The translations under genes were made by a program, and so were the position numbers. 64,000 nt of DNA, taken from contig CM077151.1 of the NCBI GenBank assembly GCA_039583875.1, positions 24,918,208-24,982,207 of the forward strand, written 5' to 3'. The stretch is from Platanthera guangdongensis. Its lineage: Eukaryota > Streptophyta > Magnoliopsida > Asparagales > Orchidaceae. Below, piece after piece: positions 10,089-20,898 of the stretch (position 1 is the stretch's first letter; every line of letters starts with the position of its first letter). The notes beneath the pieces were generated by a model. That model saw nothing but the letters and a program-made list of their open reading frames with translations, was not told the DNA's origin and ran no database searches.

Positions 10089-12771
10089 TCAACTAGAATC
10101 ATCATCTAGTAAGTCGTCATTGACATTGCAGATGTTTGGTTGGATGGAGGTACTCGGCATTTGCCCATAATTATCATAAATATCTTCATCATCACTGGCA
10201 ACTACAAAATGATCTAAATCTTCATCCCCTTGAGCTATTAGTTCATTTATTTGAAAATTAGTTCCAACTCCACTTCGTAAATTTCGAGCCCCAGTTCCAA
10301 GAGCTCTCTCTACAGCATCCCATGTGAGATTATCATCATCAAAAACTAGAGCTTCCTCTGGTTTGTTCACCATCCACTCACTACTCCAGTCGAGCTCATC
10401 AAGCACCAAAGGATTGTAATTTCTTCCCTTTTCACGTCTGTCTTGGAATCGTGCTTGTAGACGCCGATTATATTGGATGTATACAAGATCACTAAGCCTT
10501 TGATGTTCCAATCTATTTCTTTTTTTTGTGTGAATCTGAATCAAGATAATTTCAAACTTATTGGTAAATTATTAAAATAAAAATATTAAAATTTTTATTG
10601 AATATTTGTATACTTAGATTACTTACAAACTCAAAAGTACTCCAATTGCGCTCACAACTAGAAGAAGAACAACATAAGCCAATTATGCGCAATGCTACCT
10701 TTGCAAGGTCAACATTTGATCCTCCATGTGCACCCCACCAGTCCACTATTCATTTAAGACAGATATAAATTGTTTGACATATAATTATATAAATAAATTA
10801 AGAAAAAATAAAAATGTAAACAATACTTACTTGGATTTAAGGTGGTTCGTTGCCTAATAGCCATAGGCTTTCCAAAACTATTTCGAGATGCTTTGTAGTT
10901 AGTACCTTGCTCGGCAATCTTGTCTTGCAATTCTTGATCGGGCACTAGTCTTGCAATAACATCATTGAAAGCATCTTGAAATTTCCAGGCATCATCATTA
11001 TTTTGTTCCTCATATTCAAAATATTTGCCTGAATTTAGAAACAAAGCCGCCCTATACAACTTTTGCTCCATTTGATTTGTCCATCTATTTTCAACAATCT
11101 CAATAATCTTTTTAAATAATCTTTCTTTGTTATCAAAATGTTGTTTGATCTTTTGTTTGGCTTCTTCCATTGCAGCATATACTTCAGGCATAGCCGGCCT
11201 TTCATCTCCATCTACTAATCGCAAAACTGCAATCAGTGGTTTTCCCCCTTTTAGGCAATCTCTTACTCCATTCCAAAAATTGGTTGAAAGTATTATTTCA
11301 ACAATCTGTTTTCCGGCTTCAGTTTTTGCCAAATTAGCGGCATTCCACGAGGGCGACACAAAGAATAATTTCAGCTTCTCCTCATGCTTAAGCACACTTT
11401 GTAGAGTAAGGAATGATGTTGCAAATCTAGTTACTGAATGCCTAACTAGATCACCGCCTATAGTAGTCCTTATTGCATCAAGTAAACGAGTGTGTCTGTA
11501 GATGAAATTTGTAATCATTCTTGCCTTTCTTATCACTGTTTTGTTCTGTTGTAGCTTGCCTATATCCTCTAGCATTAGATCAATGCAATGAGCTGCACAA
11601 GGAGTCCAGAATAATGTAGGTCTTTTTTCCATTAAAATTTTACCAGCTGCCTTGTAATTAGAAGCATTGTCAGTCACCACCTGCAGAGTGCAGACATTTG
11701 TAATTATTGAAAGCTGTAGAGTGTAGACTATTAAACTTGTATTTGAAAATTACTAAATTAATGAAACCAAAAAAATTACCTGAACAACACACTCTGCTCC
11801 TATCTCTCTAATCTTACTATCAAGCAAATCTGATAACATTGTGGCATCTTGAATATGACTGGATGCATCTACGGAACCCATAAAATAGGATCCTTCTGGA
11901 CAGTTGACTAGGAAATTGATCAAATGTCTCCCTCTCCTGTCTGTCCAACCATCTGACATAAGTGTGCAACCATATCTTCTCCAGTACGCTTGATAGTTTG
12001 TCTTCATCTCCATGACTTTATCTTTTGTATTTTTTAACAATGGGACTCTCAAATCATGATAACTAGGGCCTTTATAACCAGGCCCATACTGTCCAACTGC
12101 TTCAAGCATGACTTCAAAACTTCGTGCCTTTGCGGCATTGAATGGAATTCCACATTCATAGAACCAATCAGCAACATAACTATCAACTCTCTTTTTCTCT
12201 TCAGGTGTTCTAAAACATCTCTCGATAGTAGTTTGTGCAGGACCTTTTGCAAGTCTATCATCTACTACATCTTCAGGAGCACGCCTCACATGAGCATACA
12301 TAGGCCCCCTTTTTGTGGCAAGTGAATTACTTTCCTTTTTTTGGCACTTGTCCCAGAACTTGGGACAAATGACGTTTTAGCTGTAGATAATGTCGGGGAT
12401 ACATTTTGTGACCCCGTTGGTTCTCTTTCTTGGTCACTCTCATTGTCATCATCAACAGTCAGATGCACATTGTCCTTTTTTTTAGCATTTAAAGCTGAAT
12501 ACATCTCAGCTGCTATTTCAGAAGTAGTCTTCAAACACTTGGATACATCTCCATACCCGCCACATAAGTGTTACTTCAACCTTTTGATACCACCCTTTAT
12601 CAATCTACCACACAAATTACATTTAACTGTATTTTTATCTTCTAGGTTGGGCCAATGACCATACTTCCAACCAGGATCATTTGACTTTGCTTTTCGTTTA
12701 GGATCCGTTTTTGGATCAAGGTCATTGCTACCAATGGATGGAGCAAGAGTGTTGGTGTTTTGGTCTTCCAT
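10089..12771 (-). pseudogene. hAT transposase (BED finger, DUF659, hAT dimerisation), lightly broken
   Basis: Catalyses excision and insertion of the element. Four exons fit GT-AG rules: 12771-11780, 11680-10831, 10745-10627 and 10535-10089, with introns of 99, 85 and 91 bp. Exon 1 starts with MEDQNTNTL and a BED zinc finger (CNLCG, then HLC), followed by the DUF659 region (CTLMSDGWTDRRGRHLINF) with the first catalytic Asp. Exon 2 begins VVTDNASNYKAAGK with the second Asp and continues to CAAHCIDLMLEDIG. Exons 3-4 form the dimerisation domain (WWGAHGG, CERNWSTFEF, HTKKRNRL). Breaks: a TAA between the zinc-finger Cys and His pairs near 12568, and a one-base frameshift at 12305-12340, in or near short A or G runs. 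Splice sites and the rest are intact, so inactivation looks recent. Confidence 0.9.
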
Positions 12772-13033
12772 CTTTCACAAACAGGACCTATAGATTGCAG
12801 AGTTAGGTCGGGACAATGAAATAAATAACAGCTAAAGAAATCATCAGTCATCACTCATCAGTCATCACAATGAACAATTTAAAGAACTCTAAAAGACATG
12901 CTCATTTAGAAATTAGAAGAGTCAACAAGACCATAAGATCATCAGTTCATCACTATAGACAAGACACTACATGATAAATCTAGCAATACAAAAATACATT
13001 TGTCATGTACTCATGTGTCAATTAAATCATGAT

Positions 13034-16016
13034 TCATGAAACACAATAAGTGATTATATAATGACAAATCATATTTCTAATATTATCTATTTTCTCCTGC
13101 GAAAATTGTGTCACTCCATGATAGATCTGCAATAAAACAAAAATGGTTAAAATCAATTCAACATAATTATTACCAATCTACATGCACTAGACAGTAACGT
13201 CACATACCTTTATCAATGATGACATTGGCCTAGTTTTAAGAGCATCAACTATATCAATCATGTAGCACATGATATAATAGCCACATTGAATACTATCTGG
13301 TTGTTTTGGGCACTACACAGTAACATAAATAAAAAATTGGTAAGTATTTTAATTTTTAATTACAAAGGTTTAAATTACAATACATACTCATATATGCTAT
13401 ACATCTAAAACTTACCGGAATCAACTTTGTAAGTTTTATTTTTTTAAAACTGGTACGCTGCTCTTTTGCTAAATCTTTTAATGCTCTTCATAAAATAAAA
13501 AAAGAATAAGTTTATAGCAAAATGTAAACAACTAGGAAAGTAAGTAAATAACACATTAATAAACTTACTTTGTAATGACATTCTTAATATCATCACGAAT
13601 GTCATTATTTAAGGGATCAAGCCAATAAACTGTATAATTATTATAATCAATAATAGCCAACATCCAATGTTCCCTGTGAAACAAATGAAATAATTAATAA
13701 CTTAATTAGAATAAAAAATAGTAATAATCATTGATATTTGATACAAAGATTTTTCATACTTACAATCTATTATAGGACACAAATAATAAAGAATCTGATT
13801 GGAGTTGACTAAGCGTCCTAAGCCTGATTTTTAGATCTTCAACTCGTGTTTTTAAATGTTCTTTGGCATAGTCATCATTAATAGCAAAAATGGAATGTGG
13901 ATTATGAAAATATACACCAATATTGTATGTAAATTCCTTTAATTGTGAGTCTATGTACCTGCAAAAACATGTAAATTCAAAATCAATTTATATATTAATA
14001 AAAATTCTTACTTTTATAATATTTGATACTCAGTAGTCAGATGCACAATACTCACCCAATACATGCTAATATGATGTTAGCTCCAATCATTTTCATATTT
14101 AGAAAATCATACAACTCTGAATTTTCAAAGTACGTACATGTTGATTCAACACTCCCAAATACTGTTGAATCTAACATTAGAGATATTATTTTATCTTCAT
14201 TCTCCATCTTACTTATAAAACTGGGCAAGATATCAATGAATTCATTTGTAGCCTGTGGAAATAAAAGAATTAATATTGTGGAATGTGGACATCAATATTG
14301 AATTCATTGATTACATAAAAGTCAAAAAAAATATTATAAATTATAATACCGTGCAAGCTAATTGTTCATGTCTACTCTGACTACTCTCAGGTTCATGTGA
14401 CCTGGATTCGTACTCCGGCTGAGACTGAGAAACCAAAAAGTAACAAAAAATAATTAATTACCTACGCAACAAAAAGAGAAGACAACATTTCATAAAAGTA
14501 TAAATATTTAAACATAATAATATTCGTGCAACTGGAAGTGCGGCACTTGTTCCAGTTCTAGCACTAAACATGCGCATAAGCTCTTCAATTTGATTCTTCA
14601 TAGTGCTAATCTCGGCTTGTTGCGCTTCTTCTTTTTGGCTCCATAATTTTTGTTGCGCTTGTTCTCTTTGGATCCATAATTCTTGTTGCTCTTGTTCTTT
14701 TTGGATCCATAATTCTTGTTGCTGGCTCAATCTTTCTTGTACTATAGCTTCAACATCTTCAATACGAGCTATTGGTGTTGGTGTCCTATCACTCCGCCTA
14801 TCATTTTTGAAAAATCTTGTAATGGTGGAAAACTTGCCACCAGCTCTAACTCTGCCCGGATGTTCTTGGCCTAAAACAGATGCAAGGATGTCATTTCTTC
14901 CCTGTGACACTGTTTCAGCACTCCGAGACTCTTGGCTCGACAACTCGTCCTAAACAAAAGTAATAAATATTTGAAGTTGGAACAGAATTGCAGATAAGAA
15001 AATATACTTCTCAAGAAATATTACTATCGATAATTTACAAATGATGAAATGATTCATTTACACTTACCATTTTAGATGCCAATTCAGCTGCATCTTTACT
15101 AATGTATTCACCCGTCTTTCTTTTATGACCGGCTTTCCATAACTCCGCACGTGAAATTGGTGCAGCTTCACCTTGTTCAATCTTGACAAAAAAATGAAAA
15201 TAAATTATCATACAAATAATTAAGAAACCAAATTTTAAAATACAAAAAACGGAAGAGAAGTAGAGAGATAATACCATTCTTTTTTCTAATCCAGAATAAC
15301 CCATTCTGGAAGTAGTATGAAAGGCCTTTCGTGCTTTTGCTCTCTCAGTATTAACCTTACTTTTCTCCTACAAAAATAAATGTGTTAATACTTAATTTGG
15401 TTATAAGTTATAAAGTTAAAAAATGATATAAACATTGAATTTAATAAGAAGTTAAGAACACAACCATATATTCTGTAGTAGTGCGATGGTCGACAAAAAC
15501 TCTCCAGTCTTCGGCAGTAATAAAACTATATTTGACAGGAACATTGTATCGATGCTCCAAATCAACATTTTTTACATAATTGACAAAAAGTTTGGATTTC
15601 CAAGTCCTCCAACTTTCACCCATGCTTTTCATTAATGCCTTGTAATGACCATCAATATTATCAAAAAATATCTGAAAATAATAAAAAATATCACTTAAAA
15701 AGTAACTAAAACACCAAAGATATGTAATCACTAATCACTCATAAGTCATAACAAGGTTACGTACATTTAATTCTGCCCATATGTGATCTTTAATTTGTTT
15801 ATCAACATCCCTCCATGCAACATATGTAATTGGCACATAACACTTCACAAGAGATCCCATCAAACTCATCAATTTATTTGTTTCAGGACCGGGAATAATG
15901 CGGCCATCATCACGGAAAGAAATAATAAGCTTCCTCCCCTCTAGCCTAAGCTTATTCAGTTCATTCATTTTCGTGAAGCCTCTTGTTGACCTCGATGAAG
16001 CTCCCTTGTCCGACAT
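13034..16016 (-). CDS. Transposase_24-like / coiled-coil / Ulp1-like protease protein carried by the hAT element
   Basis: Twelve GT-AG exons: 16016-15765, 15671-15465, 15367-15275, 15181-15068, 14950-about 14465, about 14424-14350, 14252-14056, 13958-13764, 13673-13569, 13485-13416, 13312-13208 and 13126-13034. The start is MSDKGASSRSTRGFTKMN, with stop TGA at 13034. Exons 1-4 resemble the plant Ptta/En/Spm Transposase_24 family (VAWRDVDKQIKDHIWAELN, GESWRTWKSKLF, RAELWKAGHKRKTGEYI). Exon 5 is a Q/E-rich coiled coil of QQELWIQKEQ-type repeats. Exons 7-12 are a Ulp1/C48 cysteine protease fold: EHWMLAIIDYNN (catalytic His), VYWLDPL (Asp), IPCPKQPDSIQCGYY (Gln and Cys). All junctions keep frame except exon 5/6, where the obvious donor gives a shift; an alternative donor or a small indel is possible. 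The protein would be about 570-600 residues. A SUMO- or ubiquitin-like target is inference only. Confidence 0.75.
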
Positions 16017-16484
16017 TTTCCTGTAAAACCCTAAAAAAAACCTAAACCATACAAAAAACCTAAACAAAATTCATACAAAACCGCAATGATATTGAACAAC
16101 TAGTTATTAGTTAGTAGTTAGTAGTTACTACTTACTACCACACAATGTTTATACATGTATAAATGTATAAATGTATAAATGTTTAACAAGGTTCCTAAGG
16201 AGGTTTAGACATGTATAAATGTATAATAATAATAAACACACAATGCTTAGCAAAGAGCAAAGAGATCAAAAGTTCAAAAACCGAGAAAAGGTATTAAGAA
16301 ATAGTATACCTAAGTGAGAATATTAGTTTTGTCGAAGAAGAATCGTTCGAAGCAAAGGAGAGCAACAACTTGAACAAAATCGCCTTTAGGGTTTCTCGCA
16401 AAGCGCAGGGACTGTAAAAAGAAGAACCAAAAATACGGGGAAACAAAAGATTTTTACGGCTCACGGTTAAAAAAAGATAGAGAC
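16017..16484. other. hAT upstream non-coding region of the Ulp1-like gene
   Basis: AT-rich, with short direct repeats (TTAGTAGTTAGTAG and ATGTATAAATGTATAAATG near 16110-16220). It probably holds the minus-strand promoter and leader. No TATA box can be assigned with confidence. Confidence 0.45.
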
Positions 16485-16945
16485 GACTGCGGTTTCTATA
16501 TAAACCGCAGTCTATACTACATTCCACTGCGGTTATTATACAAACCGCAGTCTATTCTCTGGAAGGCATAGACTGCGGTTTGAAAATAACCGCAGTCTAT
16601 ATTCAATTCCACTGTGGTTATTATACAAACCGCAGTCTATTCTCTGGAAGGAATAGACTGCGGTTTGCAAATAACCGCAGTCGATATGAGAATGGACTGC
16701 GGTTTATACAACCGCAGTCTATTCCCTGGAAGGAATGGACTGCGGTTTGAAAAGAACCGTAGTCGGTGTGAGAATGGACTGCGGTTTATACAATACCCGC
16801 AGTTTATAGTAGCATAGACTGCGGTTTATATCACAACCGCAGTCTATTCGACACTACACTGCGGTTATTGTACAAACCGCAGTCCATTCTCGGTTTCATA
16901 CAATAGACTGCGGTTTATATATAAACCGCAGTCTATTCCCATATT
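16485..16945. repeat. Subterminal array of palindromes, right end of hAT
   Basis: About eleven palindromes of 25-28 bp with the same arms as the left array (ACTGCGGTT ... AACCGCAGT). The inner part and spacers differ (TCTGGAAGGAATAG recurs). Their presence at both ends but not in the middle supports one element with both genes inside. Confidence 0.92.
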
Positions 16946-17046
16946 TTTTGTAAAAAAAAAAGGCGCCAAACGCCTTGTTTACAATTGGGCGCCGTGACGC
17001 CTAGGCGACGCCTAGGCGACGCCTAGGCGACGCCATGACAAGAATG

Positions 17047-17054
17047 AATATGAG
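17047..17054. repeat. Target-site duplication, right (AATATGAG)
   Basis: Matches 9018-9025 exactly and precedes the same host sequence (AGTGTACA) that follows the single copy at 63897-63904. Confidence 0.95.
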
Positions 17055-18050
17055 AGTGTACAAGTGAAGCTAAGTGAAGGAATAATTCAATCAGTGAAGC
17101 AGTCCTGAGTGAACAATAAAAGATCAAACAATATATGCTTGTTTCCATTCAGAATACACAGAGAGAGGCCAGCCCGGAGAACTCTTATTTCAAGATTGGG
17201 GCAAAACATTTCATGGCAGTTGGTATTAGAAACTTGAGCTGCCAGAAAATAACTCTCATAGTTCAGTAAACCCAAATAAGATAAATTTATATTTAATCAA
17301 CATAGCTACAGCCTGAATAGGAAACGGAAACCTTAACATGCCAACGGAACCTAATTTGGAAGAATACACTAATTTAAGATTTGTCCCACGGAAACCTTAA
17401 CAATAGCCACAGTAAAATCGGTGCAGCAGAATAACACTCCCCAAAATCAGGGACCGACTAACATAGGACATGATTTTATTTTTTTTTAACATTTTTACGC
17501 AGCCAGTAAAACAAAGAATTGCAGACGATCTAAGAAATAAACAGTTCACACCCAAGCAACCACCAAAACCATCGGCCAAACAAAATATCTAACAAACCTC
17601 CTCTCTGATCTTATATAAAGATTAACCCAGCCCAAATCAATTGTAAACTATAGAATATTTAAGGTAATAGAGGGCTTACAGTGGATCTGAAAAAGAACTA
17701 GTTCACCGGTTCAGCACAACTAACTGTGCGATTAAGAGGATCTTAACACTATTTCAAGTCGAAACCAACCGAGCTCAAGTAGTTCCCAGTTCAAACAAAA
17801 TCAACCCAAACTTCGATTCCCGCAGCAGGTAAGAAGATCCCACCCGAATATTAAAAAAAATTGAGAGAAAGAAAGGTTGTTGAGTAGGAATGAAAGGGGT
17901 CGAGCAAACCCTAGCATCAAACTCTCCGCCAGAACTCCAGGCGGTAAGAGAATATGAGATGAGGAATAGAAAAGAATAGGGATCCGCACGTATTGATATC
18001 ACCGCTTCATTTAAGCCGCCGCCTCACCTAATTGAGCTTAACTCTAATAA
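17055..18050 (-). other. Duplicated host-like segment, copy 1, right part
   Basis: The first about 95 bases match the window end (63905-64000). The rest has no partner here. The minus strand near 17880-18010 looks like a leader (GCGGCGGCTTAAATGAAG, then GCTAGGGTTTGCTCG), so the host gene may start here and run left through the hAT insertion. This is suggestive only, and I see no protein family. Confidence 0.35.
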
Positions 18051-18327
18051 CCAACTCAATAGTGCTCATAATGTTTTTAGCAAATAAATAAGCTCATGGC
18101 CGCCCCAAACACCATCCATCCACTACCTTGCTACAAAAAAAATATAACTATGCCAATTGATTTGGTCCATTTATAGCTTCTATAACAAACACACAACTGA
18201 TAAAACTGTAATAACCAAATATCCATACCCTCAAAACGGATTGGGCGTCGCTAAACTTCAAAAATATGCGAATTCAAGGCGACGCCGACTCAACACTGTT
18301 TTCAATTATTTTATTTTATGATCACAG

Positions 18328-18393
<66 letters not shown>
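18328..18393. repeat. (TA)n microsatellite
   Basis: About 32 TA dinucleotides in a row beside the hairpin of unit A. Unit B has a shorter, interrupted run at 19108-19163. Confidence 0.95.
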
Positions 18394-18399
<6 letters not shown>

Positions 18400-18443
18400 A
18401 GCAGTCGTGCACGGGGGATCCCGTGCGGGCAACATTCGTCGTG

Positions 18444-18655
18444 AGTGCGATATTTGTCGAGGGGACGATATTTGGCTGAGGCGGCAACATTGGTCGTCGG
18501 TGCGACATTTGTCGAGGGGGCGACATTTGTCGTGGGGGCGTCATTTGTCGTGGGGTCGTCATTTGTCGTGGGGTCGTCATTTGTCGTGGGGGCGTCATTT
18601 GTCGTGGGGGCGTCATTAGTCGCGGGGGCGTCATTAGTCGCGGTGACGACATTCG
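18444..18655. repeat. 18-bp minisatellite, unit A
   Basis: About twelve units of the type GGGGGCGTCATTTGTCGT, the complement of the arrays at 20690 and 58748. Many units contain the palindrome CGACA-AA-TGTCG. Confidence 0.9.
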
Positions 18656-19107
18656 TTCTTAAAATCTACCGGCCGCCGAACAGGGTGGCGAAATCAGACT
18701 GAGTCATTTTTTTCGTCTGCGAGTTTGGTAGTCTTCGACCGCATCTATAAGAAGAGTTCTTAAAATATAAAAAGAAATGACTAAAAAGACCACCCAAGAT
18801 CAAGCCTAAACAAATGAAAAGGGGAGGAGAGCTCTTGGGTGGTCTTCGGCTGCATCTAGGCGGACTTCGCCCGCCTCAGCACGGGCTTCGCCCGTGCTCG
18901 ATGCGTCGCTGCGGGTTGCGGCCGCAACATATACATATGAGTACTCAAAATGACCGTAAAAAATATAAATCACGATATTAATTTTTATTTTGTTAAAAAC
19001 ATACGTTTTGACATACAAAACATAATTTCACTCCCTCTTCTCTAAATATAAGAAAAAATGACTAAAAAGACCAAAATAAATGAAAAGAAGAGTTGATTAT
19101 ATGAGGG

Positions 19108-19172
<65 letters not shown>

Positions 19173-19214
19173 AGCAGTCGTGCACGGGGGATCCCGTGCG
19201 GGCAACATTCGTCG

Positions 19215-19440
19215 TGAGTGCGATATTTGTCGAGGGTGCGATATTTGTCGAGGGGGCGATATTTGGCTGAGGCGGCAACATTGGTCGTCGGTGCGACATT
19301 TGTCGAGGGGGCGACATTTGTCGTGGATGCGACATTTGTCGTGGGGGCGTCATTTGTCGTGGGGTCGTCATTTGTCGTGGGGGCGTCATTTGTCGTGGGG
19401 GCGTCATTAGTCGCGGGGGCGTCATTAGTCGCGATGACGA
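19215..19440. repeat. 18-bp minisatellite, unit B
   Basis: Same array as unit A with one extra unit near 19235 and small internal changes, so copy number changed after the head-to-tail duplication. Confidence 0.9.
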
Positions 19441-19898
19441 CATTCGTTCTTAAAATCTACCGGCCGCCGAACAGGGTGGCGAAATCAGACTGAGTCATTT
19501 TTTTCGTCTGCGAGTTTGGTAGTCTTCGACCGCATCTATAAGAAGAGTTCTTAAAATATAAAAAGAAATGACTAAAAAGACCACCCAAGATCAAGCCTAA
19601 ACAAATGAAAAGGGGAGGAGAGCTCTTGGGTGGTCTTCGGCTGCATCTAGGCGGACTTCGCCCGCCTCAGCACGGGCTTCGCCCGTGCTCGATGCGTCGC
19701 TGCGGGTTGCGGCCGCAACATATACATATGAGTACTCAAAATGACCGTAAAAAATATAAATCACGATATTAATTTTTATTTTGTTTAAAACATACGTTTT
19801 GACATACAAAACATAATTTCACTCCCTCTTCTCTAAATATAAGAAAAAATGACTAAAAAGACCAAAATAAATGAAAAGAAGAGTTGATTATATGAGGG

Positions 19899-20465
19899 GT
19901 AGTATAGTATTAAAATGTTACACCAAACTCCTTTATGAGTTTGCTTATATAATAAAGATAATAAAGATATAGTGATTTAATAACGCGTAAACCACTTACA
20001 AGAAATGTTGAGCGTCACAAAAATGACGAATGCGCGATTTTTGTCACAATTTAGGAGTTGCACCATTCGCCGCTTCGAGTGAGACGCTGGGCGTTCATTT
20101 ATAAAGTTGTTCATTCATTTTGCAAAATTAAGACTCATTTTTTTTTGCATTTCAAATTTTCATTTTTTTGATGTTTTTATTCTAGGATGTCGGCTCTTCC
20201 TCTAATTTAATTTCTTTCTTTATATATGCATCGTTATTCAAACTCTTCAATTGCACACAGAGTCAAGTATGACGAACAATTGAACTCTTAAAATGAGAAG
20301 TTTTTACTTGATAACTAAGACTTATTTAAAATAATATCATTGACATTTCTCTTTCATCTAATTTTGTCCCTGCTTTTTATATCATGAGTTACTTTGCACA
20401 AGGCTTGAAAATCATTCATTATATTATGAATATTTTTTAAGTTGAACTCTTAAGTTTTGTGGTTG
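19899..20465. other. AT-rich spacer
   Basis: No gene or recognisable element seen. It may hold the 5' part of the element ending at 20898, but I could not define its start. Confidence 0.4.
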
Positions 20466-20469
20466 TCGA

Positions 20470-20898
20470 ATGCAGTAGCAGAAGCTTCCCACGACAATTG
20501 TCTCCCCCACGACAATTGTCTCCCCCACGACAATTATCGCCCCCAACACAATTGTCGCCCCCACGACCATTGTATCCCCCACGACAATTGGCGCCATCCA
20601 CGTTAATGGTTGCCCCCACGACAATTGTCGCCCCCACGACCATTGTATCCCCCACGACAAATTGCGCCATCCACGTCAATGGTTGGCCCCACGACAAATG
20701 ACGCCCACGACAAATGTCTCCCCCACGACAAATGTCGCCCCCACGACAAATGTCGCCACCATGACAAATGTCGCCCTCACAATAAATGTTGCCCTCACGA
20801 CAAATGTTGCCCTCACGACAAATGTTGCCCTCACGACAAATGTTGCCCTTACGACACATGTTGCTCATGTAGGGCCGGAGGCCCGTGCCTGCCACTTG
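20470..20898 (+). repeat. Compound minisatellite with terminal hairpin (Helitron-like 3' end)
   Basis: Two repeat types follow one another. 20485-20690 is based on CCCCCACGACAATTGTCG, with a longer unit containing GGCGCCATCCACGTTAATGG that occurs twice. 20690-20860 is based on CCCTCACGACAAATGTTG. Next come the hairpin GGGCCGGAGGCCC (20872-20884) and GTGCCTGCCACTTG ending at 20898, before a T. The layout matches the end of the 58144-59332 element. Confidence 0.75.

Larger units (their letters stand above)
9026..17046 (-). mobile_element. hAT-superfamily DNA transposon, two genes, 8021 bp
   Basis: Both borders are exact: CATTCTTGTC at the left end, its complement GACAAGAATG at the right end, and AATATGAG directly repeated outside. 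The empty site is present in copy 2 at 63897-63904. Next to the termini are GGCGTC/GCCTAGGCG-rich stretches (9040-9140 and 16985-17036). Inside them lie two arrays of palindromes (9165-9550 and 16485-16945). Two minus-strand genes fill the centre: a hAT transposase (10089-12771) and a Transposase_24-like/Ulp1-protease gene (13034-16016). Typical plant hAT elements are 3-5 kb with one gene, so this one is long and carries extra cargo. Confidence 0.95.
18310..19898 (-). repeat. Two head-to-tail units (about 780 bp) with TA repeat, hairpin and minisatellite
   Basis: Unit A (18328-19107) and unit B (19108-19898) are near-identical. Each has a (TA)n run, a GC hairpin (GCACGGGGGATCCCGTGC), an 18-bp repeat array, then about 450 bp of unique sequence ending TTGATTATATGAGGG. 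On the minus strand each would end with the hairpin followed by ACGACTGCTTG, which resembles a rolling-circle transposon 3' end. No true coding sequence: the open frames here are translations of an 18-bp repeat. Confidence 0.7.

Noticed and set aside
12800..16480. Separate CACTA element nested in the hAT
   Set aside because: No CACTA termini or 3-bp target duplication found around the Transposase_24-like gene, and no TNP2-type transposase. Both genes lie between the hAT palindrome arrays.
18444..18702. Long open frames over the minisatellites (repeating SWGRHL, TNVAPT and similar)
   Set aside because: The 18-bp unit is a multiple of three, so several frames on both strands stay open. No start context, domain or splice support.
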